This document shows positions 32,200 through 40,688 of a stretch of DNA of 64,000 bases, one piece after another. The stretch's first letter is position 1, and each line of letters starts with the position of its first letter. The stretch is from contig NZ_JACTOJ010000017.1 of NCBI RefSeq assembly GCF_032335695.1, positions 50,583-114,582 on the forward strand, given 5' to 3'. A program made the translations under genes and the position numbers. The stretch comes from JACTOJ01 sp032335695. GTDB lineage: Bacteria; Bacillota; Clostridia; Clostridiales; Clostridiaceae. The notes under the pieces were generated by a model. It saw nothing but the letters and a program-made list of their open reading frames with translations, was not told where the DNA came from and searched no databases.

Positions 32200-33240
32200 A
32201 TGTGTGTAAATAGCTGCGGAAGAAGTTGCAAGGCGTGCGCTATAAATAACCGTTGTGGAGGATGCTCTTTATGTGAAGTATCTCTTTGCAGAAAACAATG
32301 CGATAAATGCTTTATATTGTGCCCAGAACGACCAGAAGCGTTTAATTATTTGTCATCTATATCTGATGGATCAGTATTGCTGGGAAATAAATTAGTGATT
32401 CTGCCAGAGCATATACCAATTATTCCGGATTTATTAAAAGAACCGCCGAATTTTAGTGTAATGCCGGCGATAGCCGTTCATGCGGGAGCCATGTTTTCTC
32501 GTAATGGTGAACAAATAAATAGGAGGTATACAGAGAAAGGATATGCTGGAGCTCTTAATATAGATCCAAGGACAAAAGCTATTTTAGAGTTTTATGTGAA
32601 AGATAGAACACTAGAAGGTTTTTGGGATAATCGTAAAAATATATATGATGATTTAAAAAAGTTAAATTTTTATGCAATTATCGCACCAAACTTTTCTGTG
32701 TATGAGGATGCGCCTAGAACGGATCACTTGTTTAATATTAGAAGATCCATTGAAGTATATAATGAGATGATCCAAAGCGGTATTATGGCTATTCCTGATA
32801 TAGCATGGTATAACATAAATGATTTAGACAGTTGGATTGAATTAATAAATAAAAATAGCATAAGGACCATTGCTTTTTCGTTCCAAGTAGTTGATGTTCA
32901 ATTAAAGGCATCTAATCTATGGAAAAGCTATATGTTGGGCTTTAGATATATGTGTCAAAACATAAAACAAGAAGTGGAAATTATAATAGCGGGAATATCA
33001 GCACCCCGCCGAATTAAAGAGATTTTCGCTGCGGCAGGTGGGCGTAAATTACATGTACTTAATCAATCAGCATATATACAAAGTCAAAGAGGAATGTTAT
33101 CTGAAGGTAGAAAAACTTTATTGGAAATACCTAAAAATGAACTTTTAAAATTAAATATAAAATATTTTAATATAATGTATGCTCAGATGAATAAACAAGG
33201 GGGAGAATTATGCCAAAGACAAGGGGAAGCAACACTGTAG
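32200..33240 (+). CDS. DUF4417-like protein with N-terminal Cys cluster
   Basis: 346 residues from ATG 32200 (GGAGGGACA upstream). The first 45 residues hold about ten cysteines in CxxC-like pairs (CGRSCKACAINNRCGGCSLC), probably binding Zn or Fe-S. The remainder carries DUF4417 features: a plug of LNFYAIIAPNFSVYEDAPRT and GIMAIPDIAWYNINDLDSW. The last 31 bases overlap the amidoligase gene, so the two are translated together. DUF4417 has no known enzyme activity. Confidence 0.65.
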   Translation: MCVNSCGRSCKACAINNRCGGCSLCEVSLCRKQCDKCFILCPERPEAFNYLSSISDGSVLLGNKLVILPEHIPIIPDLLKEPPNFSVMPAIAVHAGAMFSRNGEQINRRYTEKGYAGALNIDPRTKAILEFYVKDRTLEGFWDNRKNIYDDLKKLNFYAIIAPNFSVYEDAPRTDHLFNIRRSIEVYNEMIQSGIMAIPDIAWYNINDLDSWIELINKNSIRTIAFSFQVVDVQLKASNLWKSYMLGFRYMCQNIKQEVEIIIAGISAPRRIKEIFAAAGGRKLHVLNQSAYIQSQRGMLSEGRKTLLEIPKNELLKLNIKYFNIMYAQMNKQGGELCQRQGEATL

Positions 33241-34718
33241 CTACAGGTGGACACTCAAGAACTTCTACGGCTGCAGGCGGATTCTCAGGAGGTTCAGACG
33301 GAATAACAGGAGAAGCACCTACAGGGGGAAACTTAAGTTTTAATAATACTGAAATGGTTAATAGAATGGAAGATAGACTACAAGAAGCAAGAACTATAGC
33401 AGTAAGTATGGAATCCAGGACTAGAGGAAGACTTGAGGACATTCAAGTTACATTTACGCCGGAAAATCATGGGCATGCATCAGTTTTATCAGAGAGTGGA
33501 CAAACATATGATGTTGACTATGAGAATGGAACTTGTACGTGTATGCACTATACAATGAGAGAAAGTGGATGCAGACATATAGATGCTGTTAATTTAGCGA
33601 GAGGGCAGTTAACAGAAGATAGAGCCGTAAATAATAGAGAAATAAACAATTCAGATATTCAAGGTATAATAGCAGCTAGAAGTAATATGGATGTAGCTGA
33701 AGAAGCCGAAAGAAGAAATTTAACTAATAATTTTGAAGACGATAATTTCTTTTACTCCGATAACGATGAGCTATTTAGATCAGAGCTTGAAAGGCTTACG
33801 TATGAGGATCTTCCATATGAGCATGAGAATGTTCTTAATGGAAGCCAAAACACATTTGGTATAGAACTAGAGTTTGTTGGGGGAGATGCAGATGCAATTG
33901 CTAGGGAATTATATGATATGGGAATATGTGCGTATAATTATAGAGTAGGCTATCATTCACAAGGCGTGCAAGGTAAATGGAAGCTGGAAAGTGATGGATC
34001 TGTTTCGTCTGGATTAGGAGGGGGAGAACTAGTATCTCCTGTACTAAAGGATACTCCAGAAACGTGGCAAACCATTGAAAAGGTATGTGAGGTTGCTAAA
34101 AGGCATGGAGCACAAATTAATGGTGATTGTGGAGGACATGTCCATATGAGCATGGAGCCGTTGGATACTGCAAGGCAAAGGTGGAGAAGAATGTTTAATA
34201 CTATAGGATCTTTTGAAGAGTGCATATATAGACTCGCAGGAGGAGATTTAGGGGAGATGAGGGAAACTTATTATGCAAGACCATTTTCTGATAGAGCAGC
34301 TTCAACATCAACAAGCAGATTTACAATGGAAACCGCCGATGATGTAAATAGATTAGCTAGAAATGCAAGCGATGGGCTACGATATTATGGAGTAAATCTA
34401 ACCAATATATATGACTCAAGAAGACCTAATACAGTTGAATTTAGATATTTTAATGGAAGTTTGAATCCGGCGCAAATTCAAGCAAATATTAAGATCGCAA
34501 ATGGAATAATGATCGCATCAGAGAAGGCTAGAACTAAAGATTTGGATAGTGAACAAACCAGTGATAGTATGAAGAAAAGAGGTACCATTTTAAAAGAGGC
34601 CTCAGGATCCAACCAAAGAAGTGACAGTCAAATGAAAAAATTTGTAGATATAATATTTATGAGAAAAAAAGATAAGGACAATATATTATCAGTTTATGGA
34701 AAAAACAGTTGGAGATAA
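33210..34718 (+). CDS. SWIM zinc finger plus amidoligase (COOH-NH2 ligase type)
   Basis: 502 residues. A Gly/Ser/Thr-rich start (about 1-45) is followed by a SWIM-type finger near residues 108-128 (CTC, then CRHIDA). From about 215 comes an amidoligase domain: FGIELEFVGG, then GKWKLESDGSV, ELVSPVL, and NGDCGGHVHMSME, the conserved acidic and histidine residues of glutamine-synthetase-fold COOH-NH2 ligases. These form amide bonds between a carboxylate and an amine and were predicted to modify peptides or make gamma-glutamyl compounds. The neighbouring amidotransferase and cyclotransferase are known co-occurring partners. The SWIM fusion suggests substrate or nucleic-acid binding. Confidence 0.8.
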   Translation: MPKTRGSNTVATGGHSRTSTAAGGFSGGSDGITGEAPTGGNLSFNNTEMVNRMEDRLQEARTIAVSMESRTRGRLEDIQVTFTPENHGHASVLSESGQTYDVDYENGTCTCMHYTMRESGCRHIDAVNLARGQLTEDRAVNNREINNSDIQGIIAARSNMDVAEEAERRNLTNNFEDDNFFYSDNDELFRSELERLTYEDLPYEHENVLNGSQNTFGIELEFVGGDADAIARELYDMGICAYNYRVGYHSQGVQGKWKLESDGSVSSGLGGGELVSPVLKDTPETWQTIEKVCEVAKRHGAQINGDCGGHVHMSMEPLDTARQRWRRMFNTIGSFEECIYRLAGGDLGEMRETYYARPFSDRAASTSTSRFTMETADDVNRLARNASDGLRYYGVNLTNIYDSRRPNTVEFRYFNGSLNPAQIQANIKIANGIMIASEKARTKDLDSEQTSDSMKKRGTILKEASGSNQRSDSQMKKFVDIIFMRKKDKDNILSVYGKNSWR

Positions 34719-34737
34719 GCTTATAGCAAATAAAAAC

Positions 34738-34766
34738 TTGACTATTGTTTTAAGAAATGGTATAAA
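34738..34766 (+). promoter_or_regulatory. Promoter for amidotransferase operon
   Basis: -35 TTGACT (34738-34743), 17-bp spacer, -10 TATAAA (34761-34766), 64 bases before the start at 34830. Confidence 0.7.
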
Positions 34767-34829
34767 TTACAGTGAAGAAACATAATAATGATTATGTTGC
34801 ATTATAAAAAATAATAGGTGGTGATGCAT

Positions 34830-35552
34830 ATGTGTATGCTTTTTGGCTTTACAGCTAAGAAAACATATAAGATTGGAAAGACAATAGATAAATTTTTTCA
34901 ATTCAGTAAAATTAATAAAGATGGTTGGGGATTAGCTATATTTAGGCATACATATAGCACGCCTGACATATATAAAGAGCCCGTGGCAGCATATAAAAGT
35001 AATTATGCTAAATATATAATAAAGGATGGAATAGAGGCTCAGATTGCTATAGCACATATAAGATACGCAACAGCTGGTAAGGTAAATTTCCATAATACAC
35101 ATCCGTTTGTTAGAGTTATTAACGGTAGACAATGGGTTTTTGCACACAATGGTAGTGTTAATATGGAGGGCTATGAGTTTATTAACAACAAACCATCTGG
35201 TGAAACAGATAGTGAAAAAATATTCTGCTTAATAGAAAAAAAATTAAGTGGGATAAGAGGAGATAGAACTGCAGATAAAGAAATAAAAGTTATAGAAAAT
35301 ACTATAAAGGAACTTTCATCGAAAGGGAAACTTAATATATTGCTAACAGATGGAAAAATGTTTTTCGTTCACAGTAACTATAAAGATACTCTTTATATGT
35401 ACCAGAATAGTAATTTTTACTGTTTCTCTACAAAAGTAGAGAATCCTGAAAGTTGGAAGCCAGTACCATTAAACAAACTTATGGTATTTAAAGAAGGTAA
35501 AAAATATTATGAAAGTGAAGATATTTCGAATGAATATAAAAAAGTAATATAA
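34830..35552 (+). CDS. Class II glutamine amidotransferase
   Basis: 240 residues. The start at 34830 is fixed by the family: the nucleophile must be Cys2 (MCMLFGF), and AGGTGGTG is upstream. Other family features are NKDGWGLAIF, AHIRYATAG and FAHNGSV. These Ntn-hydrolases release ammonia from glutamine or cleave gamma-glutamyl amides. At about 240 residues it is a stand-alone YafJ-like enzyme. It lies in an operon with gamma-glutamylcyclotransferase, 15 bases apart, and downstream of the amidoligase, so it likely supplies ammonia or trims gamma-glutamyl products. Confidence 0.88.
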   Translation: MCMLFGFTAKKTYKIGKTIDKFFQFSKINKDGWGLAIFRHTYSTPDIYKEPVAAYKSNYAKYIIKDGIEAQIAIAHIRYATAGKVNFHNTHPFVRVINGRQWVFAHNGSVNMEGYEFINNKPSGETDSEKIFCLIEKKLSGIRGDRTADKEIKVIENTIKELSSKGKLNILLTDGKMFFVHSNYKDTLYMYQNSNFYCFSTKVENPESWKPVPLNKLMVFKEGKKYYESEDISNEYKKVI

Positions 35553-35567
35553 TGAAGGTGATAAAGA

Positions 35568-35924
35568 ATGAATGTATTCGTATATGGAACTCTAATGAGA
35601 AGTGAAAGAAGTAATTATATTTTAGGGCAGAGTAGATATATTGGAAAAGGCAAACTTAAAAATTACGATATGTACCAAGTTGCATCATATCCAGGCATTG
35701 TGAATGGTACTGGAGAGATAGTTGGGGAAGTATATTCCGTAAATACAGATATGTTAAAGGTTCTTGATAGATATGAGTGTGAAGGAAGATTGTATATAAG
35801 AAAGCTAGAAAAGATAGAAGTTGAAAATAAAAATATGGAGGCATTTGTATATGTATGGAATGGTTCTGTAGAGAAGAGTACGCCAATATTTGAAATGCCT
35901 TGGAATGAAAGGAAGTTTGTATGA
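35568..35924 (+). CDS. Gamma-glutamylcyclotransferase (GGCT/AIG2-like)
   Basis: 118 residues, the usual size. VFVYGTLMR at the N-terminus is the conserved YGTL substrate-binding loop, and LDRYECEGRLYIRKL contains the conserved LDxYE glutamate. These enzymes cleave gamma-glutamyl amines to 5-oxoproline. It overlaps the next gene by four bases (ATGA). Together with the amidoligase and amidotransferase it forms a make-and-break set for gamma-glutamyl amide links. Confidence 0.88.
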   Translation: MNVFVYGTLMRSERSNYILGQSRYIGKGKLKNYDMYQVASYPGIVNGTGEIVGEVYSVNTDMLKVLDRYECEGRLYIRKLEKIEVENKNMEAFVYVWNGSVEKSTPIFEMPWNERKFV

Positions 35925-36469
35925 GAAGGATAATAAAAGAAGCTGGAAAACCAGCTGAAAAAGTGCCAAAGCTACCGTTGCTAATAGCATTAGACAATGG
36001 CAGCATAGGAGAAGCAGCATCGTTAAAAGATGCCGTGATTTTCATAATAGGAGATGAATATCTTGATGCTGAAGATCCTGAAGATGAATATGCATACAGA
36101 TTAGAGCATGCTAGAAAAGAAGCAATGAGGTTACTGGAAAGAAATTTAAATATTAAAGTAAGTGATGGAGTTATGGGAACAATTCAGGAAAATTACGCTG
36201 CAGCTCCAGAAGATCCTGATTATCAAGAAGATACCGATGAACCATCGCTGGAACTGTATATAAGAAGTGAAAAAACATTTTTATTATCCTTAGTTAAAAT
36301 TAATGCATTAAGTATATTTGAGAGAATAGATAGTAATTTAATTAAAGGAACTGAGGAGCAACTTATATCTGAATATGAAGGCGGAGAATATATAGATATC
36401 TCAAAAGAATATGATATAGATCATATTATACAAGATGAAATTGACAGATTGAAGGACATAAGAGAGTAG
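35921..36469 (+). CDS. Acidic hypothetical protein of the amidoligase cluster
   Basis: 182 residues, strongly acidic (many Asp/Glu, for example DAEDPEDEYAY and PEDPDYQEDTDEP). The opening IIKEAGKPAEKVPKLPLLIA resembles the start of small plasmid-borne DUFs, but not convincingly enough to name. The 4-base overlap with the cyclotransferase gene shows it belongs to that operon. It could be the substrate or a scaffold, since such acidic proteins have many carboxylates to amidate; that is inference. Confidence 0.55.
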   Translation: MRRIIKEAGKPAEKVPKLPLLIALDNGSIGEAASLKDAVIFIIGDEYLDAEDPEDEYAYRLEHARKEAMRLLERNLNIKVSDGVMGTIQENYAAAPEDPDYQEDTDEPSLELYIRSEKTFLLSLVKINALSIFERIDSNLIKGTEEQLISEYEGGEYIDISKEYDIDHIIQDEIDRLKDIRE

Positions 36470-36546
36470 ATAAGTATTCTACTCTCTTAATTTTAATATT
36501 ACATTATTAATGTTAAAGTATTACAAAATTCAAATCGGAGGAAAAC

Positions 36547-36834
36547 ATGGACAAGCTCATAAGAATATTAAAACATCTAGCTATGATGGATATGCAGAGC
36601 ATCTACTGCTATAAAATATACTTATTACTTTTAGAGGATACATATACTCAATCCCAGGTATCTGAAGCACTAGCCATTAAGCGGCAAAATGCTATCAAAT
36701 ATTTTAAGGAACTAGAAAATCTAAATTTGATTTATGTAGATAGGATTGAAGGAAGAAACAAATTTTATAAGGCAGAAACAAATCTAGCTAAAATCCAAAG
36801 TACATTGCCAGGACAAACTAAAATAAAAATATAG
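36547..36834 (+). CDS. Winged-helix transcriptional regulator
   Basis: 95 residues, CGGAGG upstream. The middle TYTQSQVSEALAIKRQNAIKY followed by ELENLNLIYVDRIEGRNKFYKA is a textbook winged helix with recognition helix and wing. MarR/ArsR-like in size, with no metal site. Stands alone after the amidoligase operon and could control it or the genes downstream. Confidence 0.75.
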   Translation: MDKLIRILKHLAMMDMQSIYCYKIYLLLLEDTYTQSQVSEALAIKRQNAIKYFKELENLNLIYVDRIEGRNKFYKAETNLAKIQSTLPGQTKIKI

Positions 36835-37087
36835 AAGGAATAAAAGCATTGCTGGAGTTTTACTTGCTATAATGACTTTGGTTGCAATAATTAAACTTAT
36901 TAGAACGTTTATGTAAGAGCTGTGCAGATATAGCAACATTGATGGCGTAATAGACTATTTGGAGGCTGGAGTTGTTTAGCAATTAACTGAATACTAAAAG
37001 CTACCAATATTACAAGTTTTGCGGTATCATTAATTGAATGGAAAATTCAGAAATTATACAGGAGATATAGGAAGGAGATAATAATAC
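36835..37087. other. Gap with a short hydrophobic reading
   Basis: Only a start-less hydrophobic stretch (AGVLLAIMTLVAIIKLI, ending at 36916) is visible; it may be a tiny membrane peptide or a gene remnant. Otherwise nothing recognised apart from the ribosome site of the next gene (AAGGAG). Confidence 0.35.
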
Positions 37088-37591
37088 ATGGAGGAATTAA
37101 AAGAACTATCAAGGAGTATAAAGCTATATAGTGAACTAGGAAGAGAATTACTCAATATTGAAGGATCTGTTGGGACGAGATATAGAGAAATGTTAGGAAG
37201 TACAAACGCTATAATTCTGAATATAAACAAATTAATAAATGAAATAAATGCAGAAATATTTAAACTAACATCTAAAACCGAGGGACTTTATTTAAAAGAT
37301 TTAACACGAATAGATGCGGAATTTATTGCTCTTAAGTATTCGGACATTACTGGACAAGTTAATTTAGTTAATAAGGGTCAGAGATATCCAAGCAAAAAGC
37401 TCAGTAGTATTAATGAAAAATATCAGAATCTTAAAAACAGTATTAATGAAATGATTGGAGTAATTGATCAGCTAAATAGCGGAATAAACAGACTTATTAA
37501 ACTTCAAGAAATGTTAAAAAAAGAATTTGAAAATAATGAATTGGTAAACGGAACTATATTGTATCTTTCACATAACCTAGATTTATTCTAA
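37088..37591 (+). CDS. Hypothetical helical protein
   Basis: 167 residues, almost entirely helical with heptad-like spacing (for example NKLINEINAEIFKL and LKNSINEMIGVIDQL). No cysteine, no signal. Good ribosome site AAGGAGATAATAATAC. Ends in a strong terminator. No family recognised. Confidence 0.6.
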   Translation: MEELKELSRSIKLYSELGRELLNIEGSVGTRYREMLGSTNAIILNINKLINEINAEIFKLTSKTEGLYLKDLTRIDAEFIALKYSDITGQVNLVNKGQRYPSKKLSSINEKYQNLKNSINEMIGVIDQLNSGINRLIKLQEMLKKEFENNELVNGTILYLSHNLDLF

Positions 37592-37610
37592 ATGAAAAAC
37601 GCTGCGTAAT

Positions 37611-37656
37611 TATTAAGAGCCGAGCTATACTGCAATGTATGGCGTGGCTCTTAATA
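37611..37656 (+). terminator. Terminator hairpin
   Basis: 19-base arms ATTAAGAGCCGAGCTATAC and GTATGGCGTGGCTCTTAAT with three mismatches, loop TGCAAT. Confidence 0.6.
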
Positions 37657-37710
37657 ATAAATAAAAGTAAGAGTTGAAAATCTACTAGCACTAGATATAA
37701 GGAGATAAGT

Positions 37711-38439
37711 ATGATATTTATGGAAATTGGAACAGTAGTAACTTTATTAGTAATATTTTTTCAAATAATTAGAGTGGTATCTGGAAAATCAGAGCATAGC
37801 TTTATATATGAGATAGGGCTTGAGTGGCATAAAAACTCATTTGTAGATATTATTTTTGGTATTATAATTGGGTTTATAGTTATGCTAGGAATATTTATTG
37901 TAGAGAGCAAATTATCATTTGTTAGTATTAATGATATTAGTATAAGAAGATTAAGCGCTGAAGTACTTATAAATATTTTAGTAATGGCTATGATTGAGGA
38001 AGTAGTGTTTAGAGGGTTGGTTCTGAAAGGTTTAATAAGTATTACGAAGAATAAGAGTATTGCTGTTTTTATTAGTGCAATTCTTTTTGGCTTAGCTCAT
38101 GCTGATAATCCACATGCAAATGCTATTACAGTTATTAGTAATAGCTTAGGTGGTGCTATGTATGCAATTGCTTATTTGGAAAGTAAAAGTTTATATTTTT
38201 CAATTGCAATACATTTTTCTTGGAACTATTTTCAGGGGCCTATATTTGGATTCCCTGTAAGTGGGTTTAATTTCCCAGGAGTGATTTCTCAAAGTGTTAT
38301 TTCAAGTAATATCACATTAATGGGTGGAATGTATGGACCTGAGGGCGGAATTATTGGAATAGGATTTAGGCTTGTAGTTATAATGCTTATATTTGCATAT
38401 GGTTATTTTATAGATAGAAATAAAAAGGGCGCAAAATAA
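37711..38439 (+). CDS. CPBP-family intramembrane glutamic protease
   Basis: 242 residues with about six hydrophobic segments. Catalytic motifs: EEVVFRG near residues 97-103 (EExxxR), FGLAHAD near 129-135, and HFSWNYFQG near 168-176. This is the CAAX-protease/bacteriocin-processing (Abi) family. In Firmicutes members process or give immunity to peptides. Ribosome site AAGGAG. Alone between a terminator and the MmcB-like gene; a role with the secreted proteins of the window is possible but not shown. Confidence 0.85.
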   Translation: MIFMEIGTVVTLLVIFFQIIRVVSGKSEHSFIYEIGLEWHKNSFVDIIFGIIIGFIVMLGIFIVESKLSFVSINDISIRRLSAEVLINILVMAMIEEVVFRGLVLKGLISITKNKSIAVFISAILFGLAHADNPHANAITVISNSLGGAMYAIAYLESKSLYFSIAIHFSWNYFQGPIFGFPVSGFNFPGVISQSVISSNITLMGGMYGPEGGIIGIGFRLVVIMLIFAYGYFIDRNKKGAK

Positions 38440-38455
38440 AAAATATTACTTGCAT

Positions 38456-38486
38456 ATTGGTGCACGGTGCACTAATAAGGTATAAT
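38456..38486 (+). promoter_or_regulatory. Promoter with palindromic operator
   Basis: -35 TTGGTG (38457-38462), 18-bp spacer, -10 TATAAT (38481-38486). The palindrome ATTGGTGCAC-G-GTGCACTAAT (38456-38476) covers the -35 and most of the spacer. Confidence 0.65.
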
Positions 38487-38528
38487 AAAGGTAAAATGTT
38501 CAGGTCAAATTAATGCTAGGAGTAAACT

Positions 38529-39863
38529 ATGGATTATTTATTTTTAGAAGCAATAAAATCAGATTTAAGTATAAAAGATCTTGTTAAAAAATTTAATATA
38601 ACACTAGATAAGGCAAAGAAAATATCTCAAATATCCAATATGCAAAAACTTATTGCTGATATTGATCCTAAGCTGCAGGGGAAATTTATAAGTTTAGGAT
38701 ATAAGGCTTTAGTATTAAATCCATTGTTTAAAAAGAACGATATTGATGGAATAAAGGAGATTCTTGAGAGCATTGAACCTGGAATTAAAAGAGATGATTT
38801 AAGACTTCTACCAGAAGCTCTTAAAGCAAAACGTGAAAGAGTAGAGTGGGCAAAGCTAAGAGCTAGAAATGCTATAGAAAACCTTGAGAGAATCGAAAAA
38901 GGAATTGAGCAAAATATTATTGAGATTGAAGAAAACAAACGAAAAATAGACGAGTTCATGTATTTTCTTAAAGATGTTGAAAATGAAAAAGAAAAAGAGT
39001 TTCTTATGGATCATTTGGGTGTTGCCAATGGTAAAGTGGTCCTTTATAAAAGACTAGATATTGGATGGCAGCAGACGCTTAAGAAAAAAGGGACTATTAA
39101 ATATAATAGCAGCACCTATACTTGGGAGGTTTTAGATGTTGAAGAGATAAAGCGGCAAACTGAAAAAAGATTAAAAAACAATAATAATATGTACTATGAT
39201 CCAGATAAGGCAACAGGATTATATGCTGATTATTATCCAGAGGATCCAGTTTATAAAAACGCTATTGGGTTAGATGCGTCTATTCTTGATACTATTAAAG
39301 AAAGTAAGAACCAGATTAAAGGGTTAAAGAAGAAAAAGAGGGAAGTTAATAAAGAACTTAATGAGCTGAAGGGAACTAAAGTGCAGACTTATATAGAATC
39401 CGCCGAAGTATCTAATCATTTATCAGAACATGAAATTTTAGCCCATAGAAAACTACAGAACGCCGGAATGAGGTATTTATATAATAATGATAATGTTGCT
39501 ATAACTGAAGTTACTCAGGATAATTATAGATTTGATGTAGTTGGATATGATCAGTCACAGACCCTAGTAGTTATAGAAGCAAAATCAAGCATAGATGACT
39601 TTAGAACTGATGATAAATTTCACAAGTATATGGCGTACTGCAATAAGATGTATTTTATATTTACTGAAAGCTTATTTTCTAGATATGAGGAAGAAATATT
39701 AAAAAAAGTGGGCCAATATAACATAGGAGTACTTATAGAATCAAAGGATAATGCAGTATGCAAAATTGAATCAGGATATTGGGAACATAATGCAGAATCT
39801 CAAAAATTATTAATATTTAAAGTCAATAGAGCCCTAAGCAGAAAATATATTTATGGTAGGTAA
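38529..39863 (+). CDS. Coiled-coil protein with C-terminal MmcB-like nuclease domain
   Basis: 444 residues. An N-terminal helix-turn-helix-like stretch (about 10-35) and long charged coiled coils fill residues 60-310. The last 140 residues carry RFDVVGYDQSQTLVVIEAKS, SIDDFRTDDKFHKYMAYCNK and MYFIFTESLF, the pattern of the MmcB/COG5321 PD-(D/E)XK nuclease-like family (D...EAK catalytic core). The usual MmcB is about 150 residues, so this is a fusion with a long spacer, possibly for DNA-end or lesion recognition. Regulated by the palindromic promoter just upstream. Confidence 0.7.
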   Translation: MDYLFLEAIKSDLSIKDLVKKFNITLDKAKKISQISNMQKLIADIDPKLQGKFISLGYKALVLNPLFKKNDIDGIKEILESIEPGIKRDDLRLLPEALKAKRERVEWAKLRARNAIENLERIEKGIEQNIIEIEENKRKIDEFMYFLKDVENEKEKEFLMDHLGVANGKVVLYKRLDIGWQQTLKKKGTIKYNSSTYTWEVLDVEEIKRQTEKRLKNNNNMYYDPDKATGLYADYYPEDPVYKNAIGLDASILDTIKESKNQIKGLKKKKREVNKELNELKGTKVQTYIESAEVSNHLSEHEILAHRKLQNAGMRYLYNNDNVAITEVTQDNYRFDVVGYDQSQTLVVIEAKSSIDDFRTDDKFHKYMAYCNKMYFIFTESLFSRYEEEILKKVGQYNIGVLIESKDNAVCKIESGYWEHNAESQKLLIFKVNRALSRKYIYGR

Positions 39864-39954
39864 TTTTAAATTTAGCAGGGAATAAAATAGTTCTGTTGAA
39901 TAAATGATGTATTGGAATGTTAATAGGACTATTAAAAAAGGCAGGTGTTTAGTA

Positions 39955-39996
39955 ATGAATTGTGAAAGTGAAAGAGAAAATCCTCCAGGATGGTAA
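39955..39996 (+). CDS. Possible 13-residue peptide
   Basis: ATG AAT TGT ... TGG TAA encodes MNCESERENPPGW; GCAGGTG is upstream. No export signal and no partner. Kept as a low-confidence minigene because it fills an otherwise empty gap. Confidence 0.2.
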   Translation: MNCESERENPPGW

Positions 39997-40067
39997 CTCA
40001 TAAAAAAGATTTTGATAATATTTTCAGATGTAAATTCTAAGAGATATAATAAAAAGGAGGGACTACA

Positions 40068-40187
40068 GTGTGTGAAGAAAAATTAACAGAAAAAGAAAGA
40101 GAAGAAATAATACAAAGTATGTATCCAAATGATGAAGATGGTTCTGAAAGAGAAGCTGCAATTGAAGATTTAATACCTGAAGAGTAG
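40068..40187 (+). CDS. Very small acidic protein
   Basis: 39 residues, GTG start after AAAAAGGAGG. Sequence is highly acidic (EKEREEIIQSMYPNDEDGSE) and helical. Stops 13 bases before a CCGCCGATT motif. Function unknown; the excellent ribosome site is the main support. Confidence 0.5.
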   Translation: MCEEKLTEKEREEIIQSMYPNDEDGSEREAAIEDLIPEE

Positions 40188-40200
40188 TGAAAAGTACAAA

Positions 40201-40209
40201 CCGCCGATT
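40201..40209 (+). other. Intergenic CCGCCGATT motif
   Basis: One of four exact intergenic copies (31906, 40201, 44631, 46234) of a 9-mer that is rare by chance in this AT-rich DNA. Confidence 0.6.
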
Positions 40210-40246
40210 AAGTGTTATTGAGCTGAAGCAAAGAGCTCATAATAAA

Positions 40247-40290
40247 AAAGGAAGCATTAGACTTTATAAATCTAATGCTTCCTTTTTTAA
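40247..40290. terminator. Bidirectional terminator
   Basis: AAAAAAGGAAGCATTAGA pairs with TCTAATGCTTCCTTTTTT. A- and T-runs on both sides serve the + gene at 40068 and the - gene at 40287. Confidence 0.9.
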
Positions 40291-40520
40291 TTATTCTCTT
40301 CAGCTTTTATATCAATTAATTCTATAAGTTCAGGAAAAGTGCAATTAAGCTTATCACATACTGTCAAAAGCTTACCTAATGACATGGATAAGACATCGCC
40401 GTTATCTATTTTAACTATAGTAGGTTTAGACAATCCTGTAATATCTTCAACGGATTTTAGTGATTTTAAATCGTTGTTATGCATTACAACTCTAAGATGA
40501 CTTTTAATTTTATATTTCAT
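40287..40520 (-). CDS. XRE-family HTH repressor
   Basis: 77 residues, only the DNA-binding domain (SLKSVEDITGLSKPTIVKID then DVLSMSLGKLLTVCDKLNCT), as in small Cro/YozG-like regulators. AGGAGG upstream on the minus strand. Divergent from an AbrB-like gene across a shared control region with three 21-bp-spaced repeats, which it probably binds. Confidence 0.8.
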   Translation of the reverse strand: MKYKIKSHLRVVMHNNDLKSLKSVEDITGLSKPTIVKIDNGDVLSMSLGKLLTVCDKLNCTFPELIELIDIKAEENN

Positions 40521-40549
40521 AAAGAATACCTCCTGTTTTATATAAAATC

Positions 40550-40578
40550 ATTATACATTAAAATCCCAATAGGAACAA
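40550..40578 (-). promoter_or_regulatory. Promoter of XRE gene
   Basis: Minus strand: -35 TTGTTC (40578-40573), 17-bp spacer, -10 TATAAT (40555-40550). Confidence 0.65.
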
Positions 40579-40587
40579 TAAAAAACG

Positions 40588-40640
40588 CTAAAAGTAATTT
40601 ACAAATACCTAAAAGTAATTTTTAGTTGACTAAAAGTAAA
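40588..40640. promoter_or_regulatory. Three direct repeats at exact 21-bp spacing
   Basis: CTAAAAGTAA occurs at 40588, 40609 and 40630, two helical turns apart, between the divergent XRE and AbrB promoters. The third copy overlaps the -35 of the AbrB promoter, so a cooperatively bound protein would repress it. Confidence 0.75.
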
Positions 40641-40654
40641 AAATATGATAATAT
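40626..40654 (+). promoter_or_regulatory. Promoter of AbrB-like gene
   Basis: -35 TTGACT (40626-40631), 17-bp spacer, -10 TAATAT (40649-40654). Confidence 0.75.
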
Positions 40655-40688
40655 ATTTATGTAAACAAATTTAAAGGAGGTTTTCAGA

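Noticed and set aside
35921..36469. DUF3846-like assignment
   Set aside because: Only the first 15 residues look similar; not enough to name the family.
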